The translations under genes and the position numbers were made by a program. From positions 496,001-560,000 of the forward strand of contig NZ_FOPC01000001.1 in assembly GCF_900113375.1 (NCBI RefSeq): DNA of 64,000 bases, given 5' to 3'. Position 1 is the first letter of the stretch. Each line of letters opens with the position of its first letter. Below are positions 1-8,403 of the stretch, piece after piece. The notes under the pieces were generated by a model, which made no database searches, was not told the DNA's origin, and worked only from the letters and a program-made list of their open reading frames with translations. This stretch comes from Algoriphagus hitonicola. Its GTDB lineage: Bacteria; Bacteroidota; Bacteroidia; Cytophagales; Cyclobacteriaceae.

Positions 1-234
1 GAGGTAAATCGTTGAGCCAAAGTTGCATCCCCGGCCAAAAACTAGTCGGGTGACAGTCGACAGTATCCGTTAGTAGTCGTTTGCTGTCGGATAAATTTGA
101 CTGAATGATCAGATTGTCATTCAGGTTTTTAATAAATTTATTTTTGATAAGATGATTGGATTAATCCTAAGAAATCGAGCATGACTTTAATCGGCACAGT
201 CAAGGATGATTAATAGTCGAGCGAGATTTCAGTT
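1..234. other. Intergenic leader with no gene seen
   Basis: I see no credible coding frame here. The stretch holds short recurrences of AGTCG and the hairpin listed at 101-130. Any gene upstream lies outside the window. Confidence 0.4.
101..130 (+). terminator. Weak hairpin plus T-run, possible terminator
   Basis: CTGAATGA (101-108) and TCATTCAG (117-124) form a perfect 8-bp inverted repeat with an 8-nt loop, followed by G and five T. The stem is A+T-rich, so it is weak. It could end a gene that lies before the window. Confidence 0.35.
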
Positions 235-242
235 TACCTTTG
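235..242 (+). promoter_or_regulatory. -7 promoter element (TACCTTTG)
   Basis: This is an exact match to the Bacteroidota -7 consensus TAnnTTTG. It covers the TTG at 240, so that TTG is probably not the start codon. The ATG at 261 is the better start. I see no clear -33 TTG at the usual spacing. Confidence 0.45.
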
Positions 243-260
243 AAAATCAATTATAGACAC

Positions 261-692
261 ATGAAGCTGCAAATTACTGATCAAATGGTTCGGGAAATAG
301 CCGAAGATTTGGATGCCGGTATGACCTGCTATGTGGATAAAAATACCGGTGAAATAGAAAGTCTCCCGGATACGCTGAGTCCTTATTTTGACTCGGAATT
401 ATGGCAGGATTTAATCGATAAAATTGATCGGAATATGGGAGAATACTGGATCATTGAGCCGATGGAGTCCTGGGAAGCATTTCAGGTGATGGATGATTTT
501 GTCGATTCTTTAGGAGACAACAAAGAAACTCGACGCTTGATATCTAGCCTTCAACACCCAAAACCCTTTTAGCATTTTAAGCAATTGATTCATGAATCTG
601 AACTGCGGGAAGATTGGTTTTCTTTCAAGCAAAAACGCTATGAGGATTATGTCCGAAATTTACTCCAAGATTATTTACAGCGTGAAAAGTAA
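261..692 (+). pseudogene. UPF0158-family protein interrupted by an in-frame TAG
   Basis: The frame from ATG 261 gives about 103 residues typical of UPF0158 proteins (cytosolic, function unknown) and meets TAG at 570-572. The same frame then continues without a break to TAA at 690-692. It encodes a tail reading HFKQLIHES, then ELREDWFSFKQKRYED, which is the conserved end of this family (family pattern F-R-x-F-K-x-x-L, then W-F-x-F). The stop falls where members usually carry Arg, Lys or Gln, so a single AAG or CAG to TAG change explains it. Recent pseudogene, sequencing error or stop readthrough remain possible. The TTG at 240 lies inside a promoter match. Confidence 0.7.
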
Positions 693-710
693 AAGCTTGT
701 GCGTTTGCTT

Positions 711-718
711 TATTTTTG
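711..718 (+). promoter_or_regulatory. -7 promoter element (TATTTTTG)
   Basis: Exact TAnnTTTG match, 40 nt before the preferred TTG start of the GNAT gene at 758 and overlapping an alternative TTG at 716. No good -33 element is visible. Confidence 0.45.
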
Positions 719-757
719 AAACTCAAATCAAATTCGAACCACTGCTTTTCATTTTCC

Positions 758-1276
758 TTGAAAAAAATCACTATTGTTCCCGCTGAAACTGAAGATTTGC
801 CTGAGTTGCTTAGGATGGCAAGGACAGCCTTTATCCAAGCGTTCACCATCGGAAACAAACCCGAAAATGTGGAGCATTACCTAAATGAAGCTTTTACCTT
901 GCCCCAGTTTGAAAAGGAATTTGAAACCCCCTCATCCTATTTTTTTCTGGCAATAAGTGAAGATAAAATCATCGGATACCTAAAGGTCAATGAAACCCCT
1001 TCGCAGACTGACATTCACGATCCAGAAAGTCTGGAGATTGCAAGATTATATGTACTGGAAGAATTTCTAGGAAGGGGAGTGGGGCCTGAGTTACTAAATT
1101 TTGCGATCGAATTGGCCAAGCAAAAAGCCAAGAAATATCTGTGGCTTGGAGTCTGGGAGAAAAATGCCCGAGCGATCCGATTTTATGAAAAAAATGGCCT
1201 CCGAAAATTCGGAAGCCATCCATTTCCCTTTGGGGATGAAGTTCAGACGGATTATCTGATGCGAATTGATTTTTAA
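758..1276 (+). CDS. GNAT-family N-acetyltransferase
   Basis: Predicted cytosolic acetyl-CoA-dependent acetyltransferase of about 172 residues; the substrate cannot be told from sequence. The acetyl-CoA loop (motif A) is seen as RLYVLEEFLGRGVGPELL in the second half, followed by the late motif ARAIRFYEKNGL. I prefer the TTG at 758 (protein starts MKKITIVPAETED, a usual GNAT N-terminus) over the upstream TTG at 716, which lies in a promoter match. The stop overlaps the end of the convergent OmpA-family gene by 4 nt. Confidence 0.88.
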   Translation: MKKITIVPAETEDLPELLRMARTAFIQAFTIGNKPENVEHYLNEAFTLPQFEKEFETPSSYFFLAISEDKIIGYLKVNETPSQTDIHDPESLEIARLYVLEEFLGRGVGPELLNFAIELAKQKAKKYLWLGVWEKNARAIRFYEKNGLRKFGSHPFPFGDEVQTDYLMRIDF

Positions 1277-1947
1277 GAACCCAATTCTCCTCTTTTAGCC
1301 ATGCGTTGCATCTTTTTGTTGGCATAGATGGCTACTTCGACCCGTCTATTTTGAGCTCGATCCATATCGGTTTCATTGCTGTCTAGCGGCATGGATTCTC
1401 CATAGCCTGTGCTAGTCATTCGTGGGCTGGAGACTCCTAGGTTTCCCAAGTAGCTTTGTACTGAATAGGCCCGGTCTCTGGAGAGCGAAAGGTTATAATC
1501 TTCTTCTCCCACGGAGTCTGTGTGTCCCTCGATCATAATATTGGTGTCTTCGTATTTCTTCAGCGTGGTGGCTAGATTTTGAAGATTTGTCGTGGCCTCA
1601 GGACTGAGTGTAGATTGATCAAAGCCAAATAGAAGTCCTGAATCAAAGGTGATTTTGATGCCTTCCCCAACTCGTTCCACTTTTGCGCCTTCCAGATCTC
1701 TACGAAGTTCCTCGGCTTGTTTATCCATTTCTCGGCCGATGATCGCACCCGCAGATCCACCGATGGCCGAACCAATAATAATTCCTGTTGCTGTTTTATC
1801 CTTTCCGGCGATAAGTCCCCCGAGTATTCCGCCTGCAGATCCACCGATGGCTGCTCCTTTGACGGCATTGCTGGTTTTGCAGGAAGGTGTTCCTATCAAT
1901 AACCCAATGATTCCTAGTCCTAGTAAAATCCTGTTTGAAGTTTTCAT
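1273..1947 (-). CDS. OmpA-family lipoprotein with glycine-zipper region
   Basis: Predicted outer-membrane lipoprotein that holds peptidoglycan through a C-terminal OmpA domain. From ATG 1947 there is a lipoprotein signal with lipobox ending TPSC (Cys about 23). Two glycine-rich zipper segments follow (about 29-70), for example IIGSAIGGSAGAIIG. The OmpA-like domain has IEGHTDSVGEEDYNLSLSRD, GYGESMP and NRRVEVAI. An in-frame ATG six bases upstream (1953) is an alternative start. The 3' end overlaps the convergent GNAT gene by 4 nt. Confidence 0.93.
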   Translation of the reverse strand: MKTSNRILLGLGIIGLLIGTPSCKTSNAVKGAAIGGSAGGILGGLIAGKDKTATGIIIGSAIGGSAGAIIGREMDKQAEELRRDLEGAKVERVGEGIKITFDSGLLFGFDQSTLSPEATTNLQNLATTLKKYEDTNIMIEGHTDSVGEEDYNLSLSRDRAYSVQSYLGNLGVSSPRMTSTGYGESMPLDSNETDMDRAQNRRVEVAIYANKKMQRMAKRGELGS

Positions 1948-2213
1948 GTGCATATAATTTTACTTGTGGGCTGCATGAAATCCCGCACAGTCGTCCCGAA
2001 AGATTTCGGTTTTGATAGGCTTGATTTCATGAGTACGTATTTTTACTAATACCAATTGCAAGTGGCGTACCAAAGAAATTTTATAAAGAAATATAAATCC
2101 CGGTCATCGTTGGAACATGCTGTACATTGGAAGCATTAAGTGCGTCAGGATAAATGGCTTGATGAAAAGCCTGCTTTTTACTTAAAAAAATGGGCTGAGA
2201 AAAAAAGGAAGTG

Positions 2214-2221
2214 TATTTTTG
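2214..2221 (+). promoter_or_regulatory. -7 promoter element (TATTTTTG)
   Basis: Exact TAnnTTTG match 12 nt before the ATG at 2234. It overlaps the TTG at 2219, which argues against that TTG as start. The implied 5' leader is very short. Confidence 0.5.
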
Positions 2222-2233
2222 AAACAAAAAAAT

Positions 2234-3472
2234 ATGAGGTTTTTATTAGGTTGGATTTTGGGATTGGGTATTTCCTTGTCGGCGATTGCACAGGAAAAGG
2301 AACCCGTTGTAATTTTAATTTCTTTGGATGGCTTTCGTTATGATTATGTGGAGCGATTTCAACCCGAAAACCTTAGCCGATTTATCCAATCAGGAACTGC
2401 TGCCGAAGGCTTGATTCCCTCATTTCCCAGCAAGACTTTTCCCAATCATTACACCATTGCGACAGGATTGAAACCTGAACACCATGGGGTGGTGGATAAT
2501 ACATTTTACAATCCTGAGAAAGATCAAGTTTATTCCATTGGCAATCGCGAGGTCGTAACTGACGGGAGTTGGTATGGCGGAACGCCACTTTGGGTACTCG
2601 CAGAGCAAAATGGGATGAAAGCTGCCAGTTATTTTTTTGTAGGATCAGAAGCGGCTATCCAAGGAGTCAGGCCGAGCTATTATTACGATTATGATGGTAA
2701 CGTCCCAAATCTCACACGGATTTCCAAAGTATTTGAATGGCTGCAATTACCCGCCGATGAGCGACCTCAGATGATCACGTTGTATTTTTCTGATATGGAT
2801 AATGTGGGTCATGGTTTTGGTCCCAATAATGATGAAAAATTGAAAGAAAGGTTAACTCGCCTGGACCGGGAGCTTGGAGCCTTATTTGAGGGATTGAAGA
2901 GCTTTGATTTGCCGATTCACGTGATTCTGGTTTCTGACCATGGGATGGTGGATGTTCCCCGATCTCAGTTGATCAATCTGGAGCCGCTGATCGATGGTCT
3001 GGATGCCCGAGTGGTCAATTCCGGCGCACTGGCCCACATCCATCTTAAGGATCAAGAAAAGAAAGAAGAATACCAAAATCTAATCGAATCCAGGGCAGAG
3101 CACATTCATGTCATCGATATTGATGATCGGGAATATTACACGGATCTGAGTTTACATCGGGATTTGATGGGAGATTTATTGATTATACCGGATTTGGGTT
3201 ATTATCTGACTGACAGTAGAGGCTTGTTTCGCTATCAAAACCGTGCAGCAAGTATGAAAACGGAGGTTTTTGGGGAGCATGGATTCAGTCCGGATTATCA
3301 GGAAATGCAGGGGATTTTCTACGCGGCTGGACCTCGGATTCAATCTGGAAAGACAATTGAGCCATTTTCCAATGTGCACATTTACCCCTTAATTTGTGAG
3401 ATTTTAGGCCTGCCAATTCCAAAAGACATAGATGGAAAGCTGGAAGTCCTAAAACCAATTTTGAAGGATTAA
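2234..3472 (+). CDS. Nucleotide pyrophosphatase/phosphodiesterase (ENPP-like, alkaline phosphatase superfamily)
   Basis: Predicted exported metallo-phosphodiesterase of about 412 residues that cleaves phosphodiester or pyrophosphate bonds. The start at ATG 2234 gives a clean signal peptide ending at about residue 20 (SLSAIAQ). Superfamily metal and nucleophile motifs are present in order: ISLDGFRYD (Asp 32), FPSKTFPNHYTI (Thr 68 as nucleophile), YFSDMDNVGHGFGP, VSDHGM and FGEHGF. The substrate could be nucleotides or phospholipid head groups. The truncated haemoglobin gene begins 3 nt after the stop, so the two are probably co-transcribed. Confidence 0.93.
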   Translation: MRFLLGWILGLGISLSAIAQEKEPVVILISLDGFRYDYVERFQPENLSRFIQSGTAAEGLIPSFPSKTFPNHYTIATGLKPEHHGVVDNTFYNPEKDQVYSIGNREVVTDGSWYGGTPLWVLAEQNGMKAASYFFVGSEAAIQGVRPSYYYDYDGNVPNLTRISKVFEWLQLPADERPQMITLYFSDMDNVGHGFGPNNDEKLKERLTRLDRELGALFEGLKSFDLPIHVILVSDHGMVDVPRSQLINLEPLIDGLDARVVNSGALAHIHLKDQEKKEEYQNLIESRAEHIHVIDIDDREYYTDLSLHRDLMGDLLIIPDLGYYLTDSRGLFRYQNRAASMKTEVFGEHGFSPDYQEMQGIFYAAGPRIQSGKTIEPFSNVHIYPLICEILGLPIPKDIDGKLEVLKPILKD

Positions 3473-3474
3473 TC

Positions 3475-3873
3475 ATGGATCGGATCGATATCAAAAGTCG
3501 TAAAGAGGTGGATTTTTTGGTTAGGAGATTTTATGAGCAAATCCGTAAGCACGAATCTCTCGGGCCGATTTTCAATCAAGTGGTGGAGGATTGGGAGCAT
3601 CATTTGGTTCATTTGAGTGATTTTTGGGAGATTATTCTCTTGCAGACCGGTCCTGGCAGAGGCAAATTCAATCCGGCTCAGGTTCATGTGACCGTAGATC
3701 GAAAAGTCGATGAGTCTATCGATCAGGCACATTTTGGAAATTGGTTGGAGCTTTGGTTCCAAACGGTGGATCGATATTTCGAGGGTGAAAATGCAGTCTA
3801 TGCCAAAGAGCATGCCCGAAGAATGGCGCATATGCTTTTTATGAGAATTTGGGAAGCCAGAAAAAAAGAGTGA
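3475..3873 (+). CDS. Group III truncated haemoglobin
   Basis: A 132-residue 2-on-2 globin predicted to bind haem and O2 or NO in the cytosol. It resembles Campylobacter Ctb-type proteins: RRFYEQIRKHESLGPIFN at the N-terminus, the block HLSDFWEIILLQTGPGRG, a probable proximal His at residue 71 (AQVHV), and the FGNWLELWFQTV helix with the family Trp. It follows the ENPP gene by 2 nt. NO detoxification or oxygen handling is a family-level inference; binding has not been shown. Confidence 0.92.
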   Translation: MDRIDIKSRKEVDFLVRRFYEQIRKHESLGPIFNQVVEDWEHHLVHLSDFWEIILLQTGPGRGKFNPAQVHVTVDRKVDESIDQAHFGNWLELWFQTVDRYFEGENAVYAKEHARRMAHMLFMRIWEARKKE

Positions 3874-3929
3874 ATCGCTTGGTAATCAGCATTTTTTTGT
3901 ATTTTTCATTCACTTTTCTCTAAATCACT

Positions 3930-4952
3930 ATGAAAAAATTTCTTATTCCCGTACTTGGTTTACTTTTCCTGTTGCTGAGTTACCCTATTCTTGCTCAGGA
4001 TCTTTTTTCGAGTCAGGAAGCTTTGCCTGTCCGGTTGAAATTTTCCGTCAAGGAAATGAAAAAGTCTACGAACGATTCAACTTATTCTGATCAAGTCCTC
4101 TGGTATCAGGATGAGGAAGGAAACTGGGATTCGCTGGAGGTGGAGCTGCGGACCCGGGGAAATTTCAGATTGGATAATTGCTACTATCCACCCCTTCGCC
4201 TCAAGATCAAAAAGAAAAAGCGAGAAGGAACACCATTTGAAGAGCACAAGCATTTGAAGGTGGTACTTCCCTGCACCAAAGTCAAAAATGCCAATGGTTT
4301 TGTCGCGAAAGAATTTTTGTGTTACCAACTCTATCAACAAGTAACTCCTTATTCATTCCAAACTCGGATGATTCAGGTAGAAATGGAAAATCTGGATGAT
4401 AAAAAAGGGGAGAAGGAGCAGCTCTTAGGCTTTTTGATTGAGGACGATGATAATGTCGCCGATCGTTTTGGCGGAGAGATCGTTAAGGATGTCAAAATAC
4501 ACCCTAATTTTATGCTGGACACGGCTTCGCTGAGGCATGACTTTTTTCAGTTTTTGATCGGAAACACAGACTTTTCGAGCATGTTTCGACATAATGAAAA
4601 AATCCTGAAAGTCGGAAAAAATGCTGTTTTGCCTTTGCCCTATGATTTTGATATGACCGGTCTGGTTAATCCGCCCTATGCTCAAGTGAGTGATCTTGTC
4701 GATATCGAGCATGTCACCGATCGATTGTATCGGGGGTATTGCAGAGATCCCGAGCTGATGGAGTATATGCGTCAGGAATTTTTACAAAAGGAAGATCAAA
4801 TCTGGCAAGCGGTGAAAAACATGTCGGTCCATATGGATGAGTCCGATCAAAAATCCTGTACCCGATTTATCGGTGATTTTTTTAGAATTATGAAGGATGA
4901 TTTTCAATTTCAACGCATGGTTATGAAAGCCTGTCTGACGGGGACGAGTTGA
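3930..4952 (+). CDS. Secreted protein, possibly CotH-like
   Basis: 340 residues with a signal peptide (LLFLLLSYPILAQ, cleaved near 23). The blocks ELRTRGNFRLDNCYYPPLRL, FLIGNTDFSSMFRHNEKIL and LPLPYDFDMTGLVNPPYA recall the arrangement of CotH-type kinase-fold proteins: an RGN strand, a later Asn/His, then an acidic DFD. The match is weak and I would not claim kinase activity. It follows the globin gene on the same strand with 56 nt between. Confidence 0.75.
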   Translation: MKKFLIPVLGLLFLLLSYPILAQDLFSSQEALPVRLKFSVKEMKKSTNDSTYSDQVLWYQDEEGNWDSLEVELRTRGNFRLDNCYYPPLRLKIKKKKREGTPFEEHKHLKVVLPCTKVKNANGFVAKEFLCYQLYQQVTPYSFQTRMIQVEMENLDDKKGEKEQLLGFLIEDDDNVADRFGGEIVKDVKIHPNFMLDTASLRHDFFQFLIGNTDFSSMFRHNEKILKVGKNAVLPLPYDFDMTGLVNPPYAQVSDLVDIEHVTDRLYRGYCRDPELMEYMRQEFLQKEDQIWQAVKNMSVHMDESDQKSCTRFIGDFFRIMKDDFQFQRMVMKACLTGTS

Positions 4953-5075
4953 GTTTTTTCGGGTGTCAATTGGGAGGTCAGTGCTATTTCAGGTTCGCCG
5001 ACTTTTGAGGACTTCTTTTTCATTGCTCAATCGGTAATTTGTCCGAAAGTGATTATCCTTTTCCTATTTTTGTCT

Positions 5076-8045
5076 TCAGTCCTCACCCGCATTCCAATAC
5101 GCCATTCGCTCTAGTTTTTCCACTTCAATCGAGTAAAAGCCAAATTCTTCGACGACTTTCCCCTCGAGACGATAGATTGCCCGACCTTTGAAGGGGTACT
5201 TTTTGACCACAGGAGGGAAGTGCACGGTATCGATCCAGTCTCCGTCCCGATCCAGAAAAGTCCCAAAATTCATCACCTCACCCTTCACCGTTCGGGTGTA
5301 TTTCACGGTTACCAGATAGCCGACGATCATGACCCATTTTCCCAAGTGCTTGGTCATTTCTCGGGCCTTGATTCCTTGGACGCTTTGATCTTTGACCAGG
5401 TGAAAGGGAGAATCGAGTGGAAACTCCAGTATATCGATTTGATCCAAAATGTCTTGCCGGATATCCGTCTCGTCGAGGTCAGGGACTTGGGGCGGTTTTT
5501 TGCCAAAACTGATCTCCATCGAAGCTGAGCGGAAAAGCTCATTTGTACTCACCGCTGCCTTTCGCTTGTTTTGAAGAAAATGCGCCTCCCAGAGGAGCTC
5601 CTGCTTGGTCTTGCCCGTAAACCGAAAACAAGTCATCCGGATCAGGATCAGCAACTGCTCCAGCCCGATTTCGACCCGAGCTACAAAATCAGCTAAACCT
5701 AGAAAGGGGCCATTCGTCCTACGCTCGGAGAGTAATTTTTCTACCGTAGCTTTTTCTAGGTATTTCATATGAATGAATCCCAGAAAAACGGTTTTTTCCG
5801 TGATCCGTGTCAGGTACTCACTCTCGTTGAGGTGAGGGGCTTGGATCTTGGCGCCGTTCATTCGGAGCTCGTGGACATAGAATTCGGTATGATAAAATCC
5901 CCCGAAATTATTGATTACCCCGACCATGAATTCCAGTGGGAAATAGGCTTTCAGATACAAACTCTGATAGCTTTCCACAGCAAAAGAAGCGGAGTGTCCT
6001 TTGGCAAAGGAATACCCCGCAAAACTTTCGATCTGATGCCAGACTTCGGTAGCTACTTGATCCTCCCGGCCCAGTTCTTTGCAGTTGGAGAAAAAACGAT
6101 CCTTCACCCGCTGAAATTCATCTTTGGAGCGGGATTTTCCGCTCATACCCCGACGTAGTACATCCGCTTCTCCCAAACTCAGTCCGGCAAAATAGTGGGC
6201 AACCTTGATCACATCCTCCTGATAGACCATGATGCCATAGGTCTCGGGCATGATTTCAGCCATGACGGGATGGGCGGTTTTTCTACGCTCGTGATCGATA
6301 TGCCGCAGAATATACTCCCGCATCATGCCCGATCGCGCCACGCCGGGCCGGATGATGGAGCTAGCTGCCACCAGTTCGAGATAAGTATCTGCTTTAAGTT
6401 TGGCCAAAAGCATGCGCATAGCGGGTGACTCCACGTAGAAGGCACCGATAGTGTGTCCGGTACGCAGGTGTTCTTTGATTTTAGGGTCTTTCTTGAATTT
6501 TTCGATTTCACGAATATCCACTTTCACCCCTTGATTTTGATAGATGATCTCCAGGGCAGACTTGATGTGGCCGAGTCCCCGCTGACTCAGGATATCAAAT
6601 TTGTGCAGACCGATGTCCTCCGCCGTGTGCATATCGATATGGGCGAGTGGGAAGCCTTTCGGAGGCATATCCGTGGCCGTGTAGTAGTGGATAGGTTTGT
6701 GCGAAATCAAAATCCCGCAGGCATGAATCGTCAGATGCGAAGGCATATCATGCAGCACTTGCGAATACTTGATGATCAGCTTGCCAAATTGATCGGGTGC
6801 GTAGCCCGGCTTATCCGCATGATGGATCAGCGATTCGATATCGGTCTTGGGCAGGCCAAAGACTTTCCCCAGCTCCCGAAGCATGGAGTTGTACTGAAAA
6901 GTGCTGTAGGATCCGAGCAGGGCCACATGCTCTTCTTTGCCGTCATTGTATTTACGGAAAATGTAATCCGTCACCTCGTCCCGGTCTGTCCAACTGAAGT
7001 CAATATCAAAGTCGGGTGGATTTTCCCTGTACAGATTGATAAAGCGCTCAAAATACAAATCCAGCTCAATCGGGTCCACGTCTGTGATGCCCAGGCAATA
7101 GGCCACGATGCTATTGGCGCCGGAGCCTCGGCCCACATGATAGAAGTTGCGGTGCTGCGCAAAGGTGATAATGTCGTAATTGATCAGAAAATAGGAGACA
7201 AAGCCCTTCTGCTGTATCAGTTCGAGCTCCTTTTCGATTCGCTGACTGATTTTTGGGCTGAGGTCGGGGTATCGACGGATGGCTCCCCTGAAGGTTTCCT
7301 GCCGGAGAAAGTCAAAATCCTCCCAATCTGAACCAAGAATATCCCGGCGGTTTTTGACCGCTTGGAAATAGAAGGAAAACTGACACTGTTCGAGGAGCTT
7401 TTGAGCATTGACGAGAAGGTAGCTGTGATTTTCGCAGCGGGCAATCAGATCAGCGTAGGAGTAGAGCTGATCGGTGACATCTGCCTGTTCAGCGACAGGA
7501 AGTTTGCTCAGCAGGGTATTTAAGTCCATGCTGCGCAAAAGCCGGTGGGCATTGAATTCGAGTTTGGAACTGAAAGTCGCCGGCTGCAAGAGCACGAGTT
7601 TTTCCTTTCGTCGGTACCAAGGGGAGGTGAGGAGCTTATTGAGTTGGCCAGGGTGTACGCCGACAAATTCATTTTCCCGCAGGGGAAAGGCCTTTTCCGA
7701 AAAGGGATAAATGACAAAGCTGTTTTCAAATTTTGGAGCCTTGGATTTAAACTCCCGCTTCTGAACCAAATGCTCGGAGAGGTGCTTGTTGAGTTCGAAA
7801 AAACCTTCTTGATTTCGGGCCAGTCCAATATACTGCTGCTGCACACCATTGCGGAAGTCAATCCCGATCACGGGATGGATGCCGGCTTTTTGCGCCGAGC
7901 GGATAAAAGGGAACACTCCTGCGGTGCAGTTGATGTCAGTGAGGGCGAGGGAATCGAGTTTTTTGCCTTTCGCCTCAGCGATCAGCGCTTCCACAGACAT
8001 CGTCCCGTATTTGAAGCTGAAGTGAGAATGGCAATTTAAAAACAT
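5076..8045 (-). CDS. dnaE: DNA polymerase III alpha-subunit paralogue (short DnaE)
   Basis: A C-family DNA polymerase of 989 residues, shorter than the roughly 1160 of a replicative DnaE1. N-terminal PHP domain begins NCHSHFSFKYGTMS, but the usual TDH metal motif reads TDINCTAG, so PHP proofreading chemistry is probably lost. Palm motifs are intact: VGRGSGANSIVAYCLGITD, PPDFDIDFSW (catalytic Asp pair near 343) and HKFDILSQRGLGHI (third Asp near 485). A C-terminal OB fold is present (about 900-980) and a tau-binding tail is absent. This fits the bacteroidotal DnaE paralogue often linked to translesion synthesis. No imuA, imuB or dinB partner lies beside it. The large open frames on the opposite strand are shadows. 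Confidence 0.93.
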   Translation of the reverse strand: MFLNCHSHFSFKYGTMSVEALIAEAKGKKLDSLALTDINCTAGVFPFIRSAQKAGIHPVIGIDFRNGVQQQYIGLARNQEGFFELNKHLSEHLVQKREFKSKAPKFENSFVIYPFSEKAFPLRENEFVGVHPGQLNKLLTSPWYRRKEKLVLLQPATFSSKLEFNAHRLLRSMDLNTLLSKLPVAEQADVTDQLYSYADLIARCENHSYLLVNAQKLLEQCQFSFYFQAVKNRRDILGSDWEDFDFLRQETFRGAIRRYPDLSPKISQRIEKELELIQQKGFVSYFLINYDIITFAQHRNFYHVGRGSGANSIVAYCLGITDVDPIELDLYFERFINLYRENPPDFDIDFSWTDRDEVTDYIFRKYNDGKEEHVALLGSYSTFQYNSMLRELGKVFGLPKTDIESLIHHADKPGYAPDQFGKLIIKYSQVLHDMPSHLTIHACGILISHKPIHYYTATDMPPKGFPLAHIDMHTAEDIGLHKFDILSQRGLGHIKSALEIIYQNQGVKVDIREIEKFKKDPKIKEHLRTGHTIGAFYVESPAMRMLLAKLKADTYLELVAASSIIRPGVARSGMMREYILRHIDHERRKTAHPVMAEIMPETYGIMVYQEDVIKVAHYFAGLSLGEADVLRRGMSGKSRSKDEFQRVKDRFFSNCKELGREDQVATEVWHQIESFAGYSFAKGHSASFAVESYQSLYLKAYFPLEFMVGVINNFGGFYHTEFYVHELRMNGAKIQAPHLNESEYLTRITEKTVFLGFIHMKYLEKATVEKLLSERRTNGPFLGLADFVARVEIGLEQLLILIRMTCFRFTGKTKQELLWEAHFLQNKRKAAVSTNELFRSASMEISFGKKPPQVPDLDETDIRQDILDQIDILEFPLDSPFHLVKDQSVQGIKAREMTKHLGKWVMIVGYLVTVKYTRTVKGEVMNFGTFLDRDGDWIDTVHFPPVVKKYPFKGRAIYRLEGKVVEEFGFYSIEVEKLERMAYWNAGED

Positions 8046-8212
8046 GTACGTTGACGATTTTTGATTGACGACTTGCTGGAAAACCTTTGAAGTCTAGCAG
8101 ACCTAGAAGGTTTGGTATAGCTTTTAGACTTCGTGAGATGCACTCTGCGAAATACGCTCTCTGCGGTCGCGAGATAGTTGCGGCCATCGCTGTCCTGCGT
8201 CTTCAGACGCCA

Positions 8213-8250
8213 AACCGTTATGCTGCTTCTGGAGAAGCAGCATAACGGTT
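8213..8250. repeat. Perfect 18-bp inverted repeat
   Basis: AACCGTTATGCTGCTTCT at 8213-8230 is exactly reverse-complemented at 8233-8250, with GG at the centre. Transcribed, it would be a long stable hairpin with a TGGA loop. No T-run follows on either strand, so it is not a standard terminator. Confidence 0.85.
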
Positions 8251-8291
8251 AAGACCTTCGAGGTTTTTGGAAACCTCAAAGGTTGCTGGAT

Positions 8292-8316
8292 AAAATGTTA
8301 ATTATTTTAACATTTT
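8292..8316. repeat. A+T-rich 10-bp hairpin
   Basis: AAAATGTTAA (8292-8301) and TTAACATTTT (8307-8316) are perfect inverted repeats around TTATT. It may act as a weak terminator for the pentapeptide gene, which is transcribed leftward towards it. Confidence 0.5.
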
Positions 8317-8403
8317 AATGTTTATAAATTAAACAAAAGAATTGAAATCCAGGCAAGGGGCTGACTGATTTTTGAAGGAATTTGTCGGGAATTTGCTAAG
8401 GGA

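Larger units (their letters stand above)
8046..8403. repeat. Gene-free region with a cluster of palindromes (REP-like)
   Basis: No credible gene in about 358 nt. Five inverted repeats stand in a row: an imperfect 15-bp stem at 8081-8113, a GCGTC/GACGC hairpin with TTCA loop (8197-8210), a perfect 18-bp stem (8213-8250), an imperfect 14-bp stem with two mismatches (8253-8284), and an A+T-rich 10-bp stem (8292-8316). The first and fourth share AAACCT...AGGTT ends. The set resembles clustered REP/BIME-type elements common in Bacteroidota intergenic DNA. The family assignment is inference. Confidence 0.6.

Noticed and set aside
716..757. N-terminal extension of the first GNAT gene from TTG 716
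   Set aside because: The TTG lies in an exact -7 promoter match and the extra residues do not resemble GNAT N-termini.
6453..7331. 292-codon open frame on the plus strand inside dnaE
   Set aside because: It is antisense to a fully conserved polymerase and has no recognisable domain; such frames arise from codon usage of the real gene.
8213..8250. 18-bp palindrome as a transcription terminator
   Set aside because: No T-run on either side; fits a REP-like element better.
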